NCBI GenBank assembly: GCA_032622095.1
Contig: CP136061.1
Location: 97,277,345 to 97,341,344, forward strand
Reading direction: 5' to 3'
Source: Siphonodentalium dalli
Taxonomy: Eukaryota > Mollusca > Scaphopoda > Gadilida > Siphonodentaliidae
Length of the DNA: 64,000 bases
The position numbers were made by a program, and so were the translations under genes. Numbering within the stretch: the stretch's first letter is position 1; every line of letters starts with the position of its first letter. Positions 38,001 through 53,600 of this stretch are shown piece after piece. The notes under the pieces are model-generated. The model was not told the DNA's origin. It searched no databases and saw only the letters and a list, made by a program, of their open reading frames with translations.

Positions 38001-41000
38001 GAGAACACTATATGTATCTTGTTAGCGACCTGTGAACACTGCATGTATCTTGTTAGCGACCTGAGAACACTACATGTATCTTGTTAGCAGCCTGAGAACA
38101 CTACATGTATCTTGTTAGCAGCCTGAGAACACTACAAGTATCTTGTTAGCGACCTGAGAACACTACATGTATCTTGTTAGCAGGCTGAGAACACTACATG
38201 TATCTTGTTAGCAGCCTGGGAACACTACATGTATATTGTTAGCAGCCTGAGAACACTACATGTATCTTGTTAGCGACCTGTGAACACTACATGTATCTTG
38301 TTAGCGACCTGAGAACACTACATGTATCTTGTTAGCGACCTGAGAACACTACATGTATCTTGTTAGCAGCCTGATAACACTACATGTGTCTTGTTAGCGA
38401 CCTGAGAACACTACATGTATCTTGTTAGCAGCCTGGGAACACTACATGTATCTTGTTAGCAGCCTGGGAACACTACATGTATCTTGTTAGCAGCCTGTGA
38501 ACACTACGTGTATCTTGTTAGCAGCCTGTAAACACTACATGTATCTTGTTAGCGACCTGAGAACACTACATGTATCTTGTTAGCAGCCTGTGAACACTAC
38601 ATGTATCTTGTTAGCAGCCTGAGAACACTACATGTATATTGTTAGCAGCCTGAGAACACTACATGTATCTTGTTAGCGACCTGAGAACACTACATGTATC
38701 TTGTTAGCAGCCTGAGAACACTACATGTATCTTGTTAGCAGCCTGAGAACACTACATGTATCTTGTTAGCAGCATACATGTATCTTGTTAGCAGCCTACA
38801 TGTATCATGTTAGCAGCATGAGAACACTACATGTGTCTTGTTAGCAGTCTGAGAACACTACATGTATCTAGTTAGCGACCTGAGAACACTACATGTATAT
38901 TGTTAGCGACCTGAGAACACTACATGTATATTGTTAGCAGCATGAGAACACTATAATGTATCTTGTTAGCGACCTGTGAACACTACATGTATCTTGTTAG
39001 CGACCTGAGAACACTACATGTATCTTGTTAGCGACATGAGAACACTACATGTATCTTGTTAGCAGCCTGATAACACTACATGTGTCTTGTTAGCGACCTG
39101 AGAACACTACATGTATCTTGTTAGCAGCCTGGGAACACTACATGTATCTTGTTAGCAGCCTGGGAACAATACATGTATCTTGTTAGCAGCCTGTGAACAC
39201 TACATGTATCTTGTTAGCAGCCTGTAAACACTACAATTATCTAGTTAGCGACCTGATAACACTACATGTATCTTGTTAGCAGCCTGTGAACACTACATGT
39301 ATCTTGTTAGCAGCCTGAGAACACTACATGTATATTGATAGCAGCCTGAGAACACTACATGTATCTTGTTAGCGACCTGAGAACACTACATGTATCTTGT
39401 TAGCAGCCTGAGAACACTACATGTATCTTGTTAGCAGCCTGAGAACACTACATGTATCTTGTTAGCAGCATACATGTATCTTGTTAGCAGCCTACATGTA
39501 TCATGTTAGAAGCCTGAGAACACTACATGTGTCTTGTTAGCAGTCTGAGAACACTACATGTATCTTGTTAGCGACCTGAGAACACTACATGTATCTTGTT
39601 AGCGACCTGAGAACACTACATGTATCTTGTTAGCAGCCTGATAACACTACATGTGTCTTGTTAGCGACCTGAGAACACTACATGTATCTTGTTAGCAGCC
39701 TGGGAACACTACATGTATCTTGTTAGCAGCCTGGGAACACTACATGTATCTTGTTAGCAGCCTGTGAACACTACGTGTATCTTGTTAGCAGCCTGTAAAC
39801 ACTACATGTATCTTGTTAGCGACCTGAGAACACTACATGTATCTTGTTAGCAGCCTGTGAACACTACATGTATCTTGTTAGCAGCCTGAGAACACTACAT
39901 GTATATTGTTAGCAGCCTGAGAACACTACATGTATCTTGTTAGCGACCTGAGAACACTACATGTATCTTGTTAGCAGCCTGAGAACACTACATGTATCTT
40001 GTTAGCAGCCTGAGAACACTACATGTATCTTGTTAGCAGCATACATGTATCTTGTTAGCAGCCTACATGTATCATGTTAGCAGCATGAGAACACTACATG
40101 TGTCTTGTTAGCAGTCTGAGAACACTACATGTATCTAGTTAGCGACCTGAGAACACTACATGTATATTGTTAGCGACCTGAGAACACTACATGTATTTTG
40201 TTAGCAGCATGAGAACACTATAATGTATCTTGTTAGCGACCTGTGAACACTACATGTATCTTGTTAGCGACCTGAGAACACTACATGTATCTTGTTAGCG
40301 ACCTGAGAACACTACATGTATCTTGTTAGCAGCCTGATAACACTACATGTGTCTTGTTAGCGACCTGAGAACACTACATGTATCTTGTTAGCAGCCTGGG
40401 AACACTACATGTATCTTGTTAGCAGCCTGGAAACAATACATGTATCTTGTTAGCAGCCTGTGAACACTACATGTATCTTGTTAGCAGCCTGTAAACACTA
40501 CAATTATCTAGTTAGCGACCTGATAACACTACATGTATCTTGTTAGCAGCCTGTGAACACTACATGTATCTTGTTAGCAGCCTGAGAACACTACATGTAT
40601 ATTGTTAGCAGCCTGAGAACACTACATGTATCTTGTTAGCGACCTGAGAACACTACATGTATCTTGTTAGCAGCCTGAAAACACTACATGTATCTTGTTA
40701 GCAGCCTGAGAACACTACATGTATCTTGTTAGCAGCATACATGTATCTTGTTAGCAGCCTACATGTATCATGTTAGAAGCCTGAGAACACTACATGTGTC
40801 TTGTTAGCAGTCTGAGAACACTACATGTATCTTGTTAGCGACCTGAGAACACTACATGTATCTTGTTAGCGACCTGAGAACACTACATGTATCTTGTTAG
40901 CAGCATGAGAACACTATAATGTATCTTGTTAGCGACCTGTGAACACTACATGTATCTTGTTAGCGACCTGAGAACACTACATGTATCTTGTTAGCGACCT

Positions 41001-43682
41001 GAGAACACTACATGTATATTGTTAGCAGCCTGAGAACACTACATGTATCTTGTTAGCGACCTGTGAACACTACATGTATCTTGTTAGCGACCTGAGAACA
41101 CTACATGTATCTTGTTAGCGACCTGAGAACACTGCATGTATCTTGTTAGCAGCCTGATAACACTACATGTATCTTGTTAGGAGCCTGGGAACACTACATG
41201 TATCTTGTTACCGACCTGAGAACACTACATGTATCTTGTTAGCAGCCTGAGAACACTACATATATCTTGTTAGCAGCCTGGGAACACTACATGTATATTG
41301 TTAGCAGCCTGAGAACACTACATGTATCTTGTTAGCGACCTGTGAACACTACATGTATCTTGTTAGCGACCTGAGAACACTACATGTATCTTGTTAGCGA
41401 CCTGAGAACACTACATGTATCTTGTTAGCAGCCTGATAACACTACATGTATCTTCTTAGCGACCTGAGAACACTACATGTATCTTGTTAGGAGCCTGGGA
41501 AGACTACATGTATCTTGTTAGCAGCCTGGGAACACTACATGTATCTTGTTAGCAGCCTGGGAACACTACATGTATCTTGTTAGCAGCCTGTGAACACTAC
41601 ATGTATCGTGTTAGCAGCCTGTGAACACTACATGTATCTTGTTAGCGAGCTGAGAACACTACATGTATCTTGTTAGCAGCCTGTGAACACTACATGTATC
41701 TCGTTAGCAGCCTGAGAACACTACATGTATATTGTTAGCAGCCTGAGAACACTACATGTATCTTGTTAGCGACCTGAGAACACTACATGTATCTTGTTAG
41801 CAGCCTGAGAACACTACATGTATCTTGTTAGCAGCCTGAGAACACTACATGTATCTTGTTAACAGCATACATGTATCTTGTTAGCAGCCTACATGTATCT
41901 TGTTAGCAGCCTGGGAACACTACATGTATCTTGTTAGCAGCCTGTGAACACTACATGTATCGTGTTAGCAGCCTGTGAACACTACATGTATCTTGTTAGC
42001 GAGCTGAGAACACTACATGTATCTTGTTAGCAGCCTGTGAACACTACATGTATCTCGTTAGCAGCCTGAGAACACTACATGTATATTGTTAGCAGCCTGA
42101 GAACACTACATGTATCTTGTTAGCGACCTGAGAACACTACATGTATATTGTTAGCAGCCTGAGAACACTACATGTATCTTGTTAGCGACCTGAGAACACT
42201 ACATGTATCTTGTTAGCAGCCTGAGAACACTACATGTATCTTGTTAGCAGCCTGAGAACACTACAAGTATCTTGTTAGCGACCTGTGAACACTACATGTA
42301 TCTTGTTAGCAGGCTGAGAACACTACATGTATCTTGTTAGCAGCCTGGGAACACTACATGTATATTGTTAGCAGCCTGAGAACACTACATGTATCTTGTT
42401 AGCGACCTGTGAACACTACAAGTATCTTGTTAGCGACCTGAGAACACTACATGTATCTTGTTAGCGACCTGAGAACACTACATGTATCTTGTTAGCAGCC
42501 TGATAACACTACATGTGTCTTGTTAGCGACCTGAGAACACTACATGTATCTTGTTAGCAGCCTGGGAACACTACATGTATCTTGTTAGCAGCCTGGGAAC
42601 ACTACATGTATCTTGTTAGCAGCCTGTGAACACTACGTGTATCTTGTTAGCAGCCTGTAAACACTACATGTATCTTGTTAGCGACCTGAGAACACTACAT
42701 GTATCTTGTTAGCAGCCTGTGAACACTACATGTATCTTGTTAGCAGCCTGAGAACACTACATGTATATTGTTAGCAGCCTGAGAACACTACATGTATCTT
42801 GTTAGCGACCTGAGAACACTACATGTATCTTGTTAGCAGCCTGAGAACACTACATGTATCTTGTTAGCAGCCTGAGAACACTACATGTATCTTGTTAGCA
42901 GCATACATGTATCTTGTTAGCAGCCTACATGTATCATGTTAGCAGCATGAGAACACTACATGTGTCTTGTTAGCAGTCTGAGAACACTACATGTATCTAG
43001 TTAGCGACCTGAGAACACTACATGTATCTTGTTAGCGACCTGAGAACACTACATGTATATTGTTAACAGCATGAGAACACTATAATGTATCTTGTTAGCG
43101 ACCTGAGAACACTACATGTATCTTGTTAGCGACCTGAGAACACTACATGTATCTTGTTAGCGACCTGAGAACACTACATGTATCTTGTTAGCAGCCTGAT
43201 AACACTACATGTGTCTTGTTAGCGACCTGAGAACACTACATGTATCTTGTTAGCAGCCTGGGAACACTACATGTATCTTGTTAGCAGCCTGAGAACACTA
43301 CATGTATCTTGTTAGCAGCATACATGTATCTTGTGAGCAGCCTACATGTATCATGTTAGAAGCCTGAGAACACTACATGTGTCTTGTTAGCAGTCTGAGA
43401 ACACTACATGTATCTTGTTAGCGACCTGAGAACACTACATGTATCTTGTTAGCGACCTGAGAACACTACATGTATCTTGTTAGCAGCATGAGAACACTAT
43501 AATGTATCTTGTTAGCGACCTGTGAACACTACATGTATCTTGTTAGCAGCCTGAGAACACTACATGTATCTTGTTAGCAGCCTGAGAACACTACATGTAT
43601 CTTGTTAGCAGCATACATGTATCTTGTTAGCAGCCTACATGTATCTTGTTAGCGGCCTACATGTGTCCTGTTAGCAGCCTGA
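34554..43682. repeat. 9.1-kb higher-order unit A (period 9,130)
   Basis: First of three head-to-tail copies. It matches B at offset 9,130 from 34,554 to about 38,180, and at offset 6,950 from about 40,352 onward. It matches C at offset 16,080 over 34,561-43,547. A-to-C can be compared without any length change; on reading them line against line I found one difference, at 41,134 (G here, A in C, also A in B at 48,084). The unit is a mosaic: a short S-rich start, a GCGACC block, the S-rich 1.49-kb island, then a long GCGACC block with six of the TATAATG markers. Confidence 0.95.
36049..37543. repeat. About 1.49-kb duplication, copy 2, inside unit A
   Basis: This is the second copy of 33,550-35,044. 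Being inside the 9.1-kb unit, it is repeated again at about 45,179-46,673 and 52,129-53,623. It carries a GAACACAACA monomer that appears in all three of those copies, so that change predates the A/B/C amplification. Confidence 0.9.
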
Positions 43683-46600
43683 TAACACTACATGTATCTT
43701 GTTAGCAGCCTGAGAACACTACATGTATCTTGTTAGCAGCCTGAGAACACTACATGTATCTTGTTAGCAGCCTGAGAACACTACATGTATCTTGTTAGCA
43801 GCCTGAGAACACTACATGTATCTTGTTAGCAGCCTACATGTATCTTGTTAGAAGCCTACATGTATCTTGTTAGCAGCCTACATGTATCTTGTTAGTAGGC
43901 TACGTGTATCTTGTTAGCAGCCTACTTGTGTCTTGTTAGCAGCACGAGAACACTACATGTATCTTGTTAGCAGCCTGAGAACACTACATGTATCTTGTTA
44001 GCAGCCTGATAACACTATATGTATCTTGTTAGCAGCCTGAGAACACTACATGTATCTTGTTAGCAGCCTAAGAACACTACATGTATCTTGTTAGCAGCCT
44101 ACATGTATCTTGTTAGCAGCCTGAGAACACTACATGTATCTTGTTAGCAGCCTGAGAACACTACATGTATCTTGGTAGCGACCTGAGAACACTACATGTA
44201 TTTTGTTAGCAGCCTGCGAACACTACATGTATCTTGTTAGCAGCCTGAGAACACTACATGTATCTTGTTAGCAGCCTGAGAACACTACATGTATCTGGTT
44301 AGCAGCATACATGTATCTTGTTAGCAGCCTACATGTATCTTGTTAGCAGCCTGAGAACACTACATGTGTCTTGCTAGCAGTCTGAGAACACTACATGTAT
44401 CTTGTTAGCGACCTGAGAACACTACATGTATCTTGGTAGCGACCTGAGAACACTACATGTATCTTGTTAGCAGCATGAGAACACTATAATGTATCTTGTT
44501 AGCGACTTGTGAACACTACATGTATCTTGTTAGCGACCTGAGAACACTACATGTATATTGATAGCGACATGAGAACACTACATGTATCTTGTTAGCAGCC
44601 TGAGAACACTACATGTATCTTGTTACCGACCTGAGAAAACTACATGTATCCTGTTAGCAGCCTGAGAACACTACATGTATCTTGTTAGCAGCCTGGGAAC
44701 ACTACATGTATATTGTTAGCAGCCTGAGAACACTACATGTATCTTGTTAGCGACCTGTGAACACTACATGTATATTGTTAGCGACCTGAGAACACTACAT
44801 GTATCTTGTTAGCGACCTGAGAACACTACATGTATCTTGTTAGCAACCTGATAACACTACATGTATCTTGTTAGCGACCTGAGAACACTACATGTATCTT
44901 GTTTGGAGCCTGGGAACACTACATGTATCTTGTTAGCAGCCTGGGAACACTACATGTATCTTGTTAGCGACCTGAGAACACTACATGTATCTTGTTAGCA
45001 GCCTGTGAACACTACATGTATCTCGTTAGCAGCCTGAGAACACTACATGTATATTGATAGCAGCCTGAGAACACTACATGTATCTTGTTAGCGACCTGAG
45101 AACACTACATGTATCTTGTTAGCAGCCTGAGAACACTACATGTATCTTGATAGCAGCCTGAGAACACTACATGTATCTTGTTAGCAGCATACATGTATCT
45201 TGTTAGCAGCCTACATGTATCTTGTTAGCAGCCTACATGTGTCTTGTTAGCAACCTGAGAACACTACATGTATCTTGTTAGCAGCCTGAGAACACTACAT
45301 GTATCTTGTTAGCAGCCTGAGAACACTACATGTATCTTGTTAGCAGCATACATGTATCTTGTTAGCAGCCTACATGTATCTTGTTAGCGGCCTACATGTG
45401 TCCTGTTAGCAGCCTGATAACACTACATGTATCTTGTTAGCAGCCTGAGAACACTATATGTATCTTGTTAGCAGCCTGAGAACACTACATGTATCTTGTT
45501 AGCAGCATGAGAACACAACATGTATCTTGTTAGCAGCCTACATGTATCTTGTTAGCAGCCTACATGTATCTTGTTAGAAGCCTACATGTATCTTGTTAGC
45601 AGCCTACATGTATCTTGTTAGCAGCCTACGTGTATCTTGTTAGCAGCCTGAGAACACTACATGTATCTTGTTAGCAGCCTGAGAACACTACATGTGTCTT
45701 GTTAGCAGCACGAGAACACTGCATGTATCTTGTTAGCAGCCTGAGAACACTACATGTATCTTGTTATCAGCCTACATGTATCTTGTTAGCAGCCTACATG
45801 TATCTTGTTAGAATCCTACATGTATCTTGTTAGCAGCCTACATGTATCTTGTTAGCAGCCGACGTGTATCTCGTTAGCAGCCTACATGTGTCTTGTTAGC
45901 AGCATGAGAACACTACATGTATCTTGTTAGCAGCCTGAGAACACTACATGTATCTTGTTAGCAGCCTGAGAACACTACATGTATCTTGTTAGCAGCATAC
46001 ATGTATCTTGTTAGCAGCATACATGTGTCTTGTTAGCAGCCTGAGAACACTATATGTATCTTGTTAGCAGCCTACATGTATCTTGTTAGCAGCCTAAATG
46101 TGTCTTGTTAGCAGCCTGAGAACACTACATGTATCTTGTTAGCAGCATGATAACACTACATGTATCTTGTTAGCAGCCTGAGAACACTACATGTATCTTG
46201 TTAGCAGCCTGAGAACACTACATGTATCTTGTTAGCAGCCTGAGAACACTACATGTATCTTGTTAGCAGCCTGAGAACACTACATGTATCTTGTTAGCAG
46301 CCTGAGAACACTACATGTATCTTGTTAGCAGCCTACATGTATCTTGTTAGAAGCCTACATGTATCTTGTTAGCAGCCTACATGTATCTTGTTAGTAGGCT
46401 ACGTGTATCTTGTTAGCAGCCTACTTGTGTCTTGTTAGCAGCACGAGAACACTACATGTATCTTGTTAGCAGCCTGAGAACACTACATGTATCTTGTTAG
46501 CAGCCTGATAACACTATATGTATCTTGTTAGCAGCCTGAGAACACTACATGTATCTTGTTAGCAGCCTAAGAACACTACATGTATCTTGTTAGCAGCCTA

Positions 46601-49600
46601 CATGTATCTTGTTAGCAGCCTGAGAACACTACATGTATCTTGTTAGCAGCCTGAGAACACTACATGTATCTTGCTAGCAGCCTGAGAACACTACATGTAT
46701 CTTGTTAGCAGCCTGAGAACACTACATGTATCTTGTTAGCAGCCTGAGAACACTACATGTATATTGTTAGCAGCCTGAGAACACTACATGTATCTTGTTA
46801 GCTGCCTAAGAACACTACATGTATATTGTTAGCAGCCTGAGAACACTACATGTATATTGTTAGCAGCCTACATGTGTCTTGTTAGCAGCCTGAGAACACT
46901 ACATGTATCTTGTTAGCAGCCTGAGAACACTACATGTATCTTGTTAGCAGCCTACGTGTATCTTGTTAGCGGCACGAGAACACTACATGTATCTTGTTAG
47001 CAGCCTGAGAACACTACATGTGTCTTGTTAGCAGTCTGAGAACACTACATGTATCTTGTTAGCGACCTGAGAACACTACATGTATCTTGTTAGCGACCTG
47101 AGAACACTACATGTATCTTGTTAGCAGCATGAGAACACTATATGTATCTTGTTAGCGACCTGTGAACACTGCATGTATCTTGTTAGCGACCTGAGAACAC
47201 TACATGTATCTTGTTAGCAGCCTGAGAACACTACATGTATCTTGTTAGCAGCCTGAGAACACTACAAGTATCTTGTTAGCGACCTGAGAACACTACATGT
47301 ATCTTGTTAGCGACCTGAGAACACTACATGTATCTTGTTAGCAGCCTGGGAACACTACATGTATCTTGTTAGCAGCCTGGAAACAATACATGTATCTTGT
47401 TAGCAGCCTGTGAACACTACATGTATCTTGTTAGCAGCCTGTAAACACTACAATTATCTAGTTAGCGACCTGATAACACTACATGTATCTTGTTAGCAGC
47501 CTGTGAACACTACATGTATCTTGTTAGCAGCCTGAGAACACTACATGTATATTGTTAGCAGCCTGAGAACACTACATGTATCTTGTTAGCGACCTGAGAA
47601 CACTACATGTATCTTGTTAGCAGCCTGAAAACACTACATGTATCTTGTTAGCAGCCTGAGAACACTACATGTATCTTGTTAGCAGCATACATGTATCTTG
47701 TTAGCAGCCTACATGTATCATGTTAGAAGCCTGAGAACACTACATGTGTCTTGTTAGCAGTCTGAGAACACTACATGTATCTTGTTAGCGACCTGAGAAC
47801 ACTACATGTATCTTGTTAGCGACCTGAGAACACTACATGTATCTTGTTAGCAGCATGAGAACACTATAATGTATCTTGTTAGCGACCTGTGAACACTACA
47901 TGTATCTTGTTAGCGACCTGAGAACACTACATGTATCTTGTTAGCGACCTGAGAACACTACATGTATATTGTTAGCAGCCTGAGAACACTACATGTATCT
48001 TGTTAGCGACCTGTGAACACTACATGTATCTTGTTAGCGACCTGAGAACACTACATGTATCTTGTTAGCGACCTGAGAACACTACATGTATCTTGTTAGC
48101 AGCCTGATAACACTACATGTATCTTGTTAGGAGCCTGGGAACACTACATGTATCTTGTTACCGACCTGAGAACACTACATGTATCTTGTTAGCAGCCTGA
48201 GAACACTACATATATCTTGTTAGCAGCCTGGGAACACTACATGTATATTGTTAGCAGCCTGAGAACACTACATGTATCTTGTTAGCGACCTGTGAACACT
48301 ACATGTATCTTGTTAGCGACCTGAGAACACTACATGTATCTTGTTAGCGACCTGAGAACACTACATGTATCTTGTTAGCAGCCTGATAACACTACATGTA
48401 TCTTCTTAGCGACCTGAGAACACTACATGTATCTTGTTAGGAGCCTGGGAAGACTACATGTATCTTGTTAGCAGCCTGGGAACACTACATGTATCTTGTT
48501 AGCAGCCTGGGAACACTACATGTATCTTGTTAGCAGCCTGTGAACACTACATGTATCGTGTTAGCAGCCTGTGAACACTACATGTATCTTGTTAGCGAGC
48601 TGAGAACACTACATGTATCTTGTTAGCAGCCTGTGAACACTACATGTATCTCGTTAGCAGCCTGAGAACACTACATGTATATTGTTAGCAGCCTGAGAAC
48701 ACTACATGTATCTTGTTAGCGACCTGAGAACACTACATGTATCTTGTTAGCAGCCTGAGAACACTACATGTATCTTGTTAGCAGCCTGAGAACACTACAT
48801 GTATCTTGTTAACAGCATACATGTATCTTGTTAGCAGCCTACATGTATCTTGTTAGCAGCCTGGGAACACTACATGTATCTTGTTAGCAGCCTGTGAACA
48901 CTACATGTATCGTGTTAGCAGCCTGTGAACACTACATGTATCTTGTTAGCGAGCTGAGAACACTACATGTATCTTGTTAGCAGCCTGTGAACACTACATG
49001 TATCTCGTTAGCAGCCTGAGAACACTACATGTATATTGTTAGCAGCCTGAGAACACTACATGTATCTTGTTAGCGACCTGAGAACACTACATGTATATTG
49101 TTAGCAGCCTGAGAACACTACATGTATCTTGTTAGCGACCTGAGAACACTACATGTATCTTGTTAGCAGCCTGAGAACACTACATGTATCTTGTTAGCAG
49201 CCTGAGAACACTACAAGTATCTTGTTAGCGACCTGTGAACACTACATGTATCTTGTTAGCAGGCTGAGAACACTACATGTATCTTGTTAGCAGCCTGGGA
49301 ACACTACATGTATATTGTTAGCAGCCTGAGAACACTACATGTATCTTGTTAGCGACCTGTGAACACTACAAGTATCTTGTTAGCGACCTGAGAACACTAC
49401 ATGTATCTTGTTAGCGACCTGAGAACACTACATGTATCTTGTTAGCAGCCTGATAACACTACATGTGTCTTGTTAGCGACCTGAGAACACTACATGTATC
49501 TTGTTAGCAGCCTGGGAACACTACATGTATCTTGTTAGCAGCCTGGGAACACTACATGTATCTTGTTAGCAGCCTGTGAACACTACGTGTATCTTGTTAG

Positions 49601-50632
49601 CAGCCTGTAAACACTACATGTATCTTGTTAGCGACCTGAGAACACTACATGTATCTTGTTAGCAGCCTGTGAACACTACATGTATCTTGTTAGCAGCCTG
49701 AGAACACTACATGTATATTGTTAGCAGCCTGAGAACACTACATGTATCTTGTTAGCGACCTGAGAACACTACATGTATCTTGTTAGCAGCCTGAGAACAC
49801 TACATGTATCTTGTTAGCAGCCTGAGAACACTACATGTATCTTGTTAGCAGCATACATGTATCTTGTTAGCAGCCTACATGTATCATGTTAGCAGCATGA
49901 GAACACTACATGTGTCTTGTTAGCAGTCTGAGAACACTACATGTATCTAGTTAGCGACCTGAGAACACTACATGTATCTTGTTAGCGACCTGAGAACACT
50001 ACATGTATATTGTTAACAGCATGAGAACACTATAATGTATCTTGTTAGCGACCTGAGAACACTACATGTATCTTGTTAGCGACCTGAGAACACTACATGT
50101 ATCTTGTTAGCGACCTGAGAACACTACATGTATCTTGTTAGCAGCCTGATAACACTACATGTGTCTTGTTAGCGACCTGAGAACACTACATGTATCTTGT
50201 TAGCAGCCTGGGAACACTACATGTATCTTGTTAGCAGCCTGAGAACACTACATGTATCTTGTTAGCAGCATACATGTATCTTGTGAGCAGCCTACATGTA
50301 TCATGTTAGAAGCCTGAGAACACTACATGTGTCTTGTTAGCAGTCTGAGAACACTACATGTATCTTGTTAGCGACCTGAGAACACTACATGTATCTTGTT
50401 AGCGACCTGAGAACACTACATGTATCTTGTTAGCAGCATGAGAACACTATAATGTATCTTGTTAGCGACCTGTGAACACTACATGTATCTTGTTAGCAGC
50501 CTGAGAACACTACATGTATCTTGTTAGCAGCCTGAGAACACTACATGTATCTTGTTAGCAGCATACATGTATCTTGTTAGCAGCCTACATGTATCTTGTT
50601 AGCGGCCTACATGTGTCCTGTTAGCAGCCTGA
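43683..50632. repeat. Higher-order unit B (period 6,950), internally deleted
   Basis: This copy has the same left half as A (43,683-47,310) and the same right half (47,302-50,632), but lacks about 2,180 bases present at 38,181-40,360 in A and 54,261-56,440 in C. The join lies at about 47,302-47,311, between a GCGACCTGAG monomer with ACATGTATC and another GCGACCTGAG monomer. Either B lost the segment by exchange between similar monomers, or A and C gained it. A nearby 1,267-bp internal repeat (TATAATG at 38,950 and 40,217) shows that this part is prone to length change. Confidence 0.94.
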
Positions 50633-53600
50633 TAACACTACATGTATCTTGTTAGCAGCCTGAGAACACTACATGTATCTTGTTAGCAGCCTGAGAACAC
50701 TACATGTATCTTGTTAGCAGCCTGAGAACACTACATGTATCTTGTTAGCAGCCTGAGAACACTACATGTATCTTGTTAGCAGCCTACATGTATCTTGTTA
50801 GAAGCCTACATGTATCTTGTTAGCAGCCTACATGTATCTTGTTAGTAGGCTACGTGTATCTTGTTAGCAGCCTACTTGTGTCTTGTTAGCAGCACGAGAA
50901 CACTACATGTATCTTGTTAGCAGCCTGAGAACACTACATGTATCTTGTTAGCAGCCTGATAACACTATATGTATCTTGTTAGCAGCCTGAGAACACTACA
51001 TGTATCTTGTTAGCAGCCTAAGAACACTACATGTATCTTGTTAGCAGCCTACATGTATCTTGTTAGCAGCCTGAGAACACTACATGTATCTTGTTAGCAG
51101 CCTGAGAACACTACATGTATCTTGGTAGCGACCTGAGAACACTACATGTATTTTGTTAGCAGCCTGCGAACACTACATGTATCTTGTTAGCAGCCTGAGA
51201 ACACTACATGTATCTTGTTAGCAGCCTGAGAACACTACATGTATCTGGTTAGCAGCATACATGTATCTTGTTAGCAGCCTACATGTATCTTGTTAGCAGC
51301 CTGAGAACACTACATGTGTCTTGCTAGCAGTCTGAGAACACTACATGTATCTTGTTAGCGACCTGAGAACACTACATGTATCTTGGTAGCGACCTGAGAA
51401 CACTACATGTATCTTGTTAGCAGCATGAGAACACTATAATGTATCTTGTTAGCGACTTGTGAACACTACATGTATCTTGTTAGCGACCTGAGAACACTAC
51501 ATGTATATTGATAGCGACATGAGAACACTACATGTATCTTGTTAGCAGCCTGAGAACACTACATGTATCTTGTTACCGACCTGAGAAAACTACATGTATC
51601 CTGTTAGCAGCCTGAGAACACTACATGTATCTTGTTAGCAGCCTGGGAACACTACATGTATATTGTTAGCAGCCTGAGAACACTACATGTATCTTGTTAG
51701 CGACCTGTGAACACTACATGTATATTGTTAGCGACCTGAGAACACTACATGTATCTTGTTAGCGACCTGAGAACACTACATGTATCTTGTTAGCAACCTG
51801 ATAACACTACATGTATCTTGTTAGCGACCTGAGAACACTACATGTATCTTGTTTGGAGCCTGGGAACACTACATGTATCTTGTTAGCAGCCTGGGAACAC
51901 TACATGTATCTTGTTAGCGACCTGAGAACACTACATGTATCTTGTTAGCAGCCTGTGAACACTACATGTATCTCGTTAGCAGCCTGAGAACACTACATGT
52001 ATATTGATAGCAGCCTGAGAACACTACATGTATCTTGTTAGCGACCTGAGAACACTACATGTATCTTGTTAGCAGCCTGAGAACACTACATGTATCTTGA
52101 TAGCAGCCTGAGAACACTACATGTATCTTGTTAGCAGCATACATGTATCTTGTTAGCAGCCTACATGTATCTTGTTAGCAGCCTACATGTGTCTTGTTAG
52201 CAACCTGAGAACACTACATGTATCTTGTTAGCAGCCTGAGAACACTACATGTATCTTGTTAGCAGCCTGAGAACACTACATGTATCTTGTTAGCAGCATA
52301 CATGTATCTTGTTAGCAGCCTACATGTATCTTGTTAGCGGCCTACATGTGTCCTGTTAGCAGCCTGATAACACTACATGTATCTTGTTAGCAGCCTGAGA
52401 ACACTATATGTATCTTGTTAGCAGCCTGAGAACACTACATGTATCTTGTTAGCAGCATGAGAACACAACATGTATCTTGTTAGCAGCCTACATGTATCTT
52501 GTTAGCAGCCTACATGTATCTTGTTAGAAGCCTACATGTATCTTGTTAGCAGCCTACATGTATCTTGTTAGCAGCCTACGTGTATCTTGTTAGCAGCCTG
52601 AGAACACTACATGTATCTTGTTAGCAGCCTGAGAACACTACATGTGTCTTGTTAGCAGCACGAGAACACTGCATGTATCTTGTTAGCAGCCTGAGAACAC
52701 TACATGTATCTTGTTATCAGCCTACATGTATCTTGTTAGCAGCCTACATGTATCTTGTTAGAATCCTACATGTATCTTGTTAGCAGCCTACATGTATCTT
52801 GTTAGCAGCCGACGTGTATCTCGTTAGCAGCCTACATGTGTCTTGTTAGCAGCATGAGAACACTACATGTATCTTGTTAGCAGCCTGAGAACACTACATG
52901 TATCTTGTTAGCAGCCTGAGAACACTACATGTATCTTGTTAGCAGCATACATGTATCTTGTTAGCAGCATACATGTGTCTTGTTAGCAGCCTGAGAACAC
53001 TATATGTATCTTGTTAGCAGCCTACATGTATCTTGTTAGCAGCCTAAATGTGTCTTGTTAGCAGCCTGAGAACACTACATGTATCTTGTTAGCAGCATGA
53101 TAACACTACATGTATCTTGTTAGCAGCCTGAGAACACTACATGTATCTTGTTAGCAGCCTGAGAACACTACATGTATCTTGTTAGCAGCCTGAGAACACT
53201 ACATGTATCTTGTTAGCAGCCTGAGAACACTACATGTATCTTGTTAGCAGCCTGAGAACACTACATGTATCTTGTTAGCAGCCTACATGTATCTTGTTAG
53301 AAGCCTACATGTATCTTGTTAGCAGCCTACATGTATCTTGTTAGTAGGCTACGTGTATCTTGTTAGCAGCCTACTTGTGTCTTGTTAGCAGCACGAGAAC
53401 ACTACATGTATCTTGTTAGCAGCCTGAGAACACTACATGTATCTTGTTAGCAGCCTGATAACACTATATGTATCTTGTTAGCAGCCTGAGAACACTACAT
53501 GTATCTTGTTAGCAGCCTAAGAACACTACATGTATCTTGTTAGCAGCCTACATGTATCTTGTTAGCAGCCTGAGAACACTACATGTATCTTGTTAGCAGC

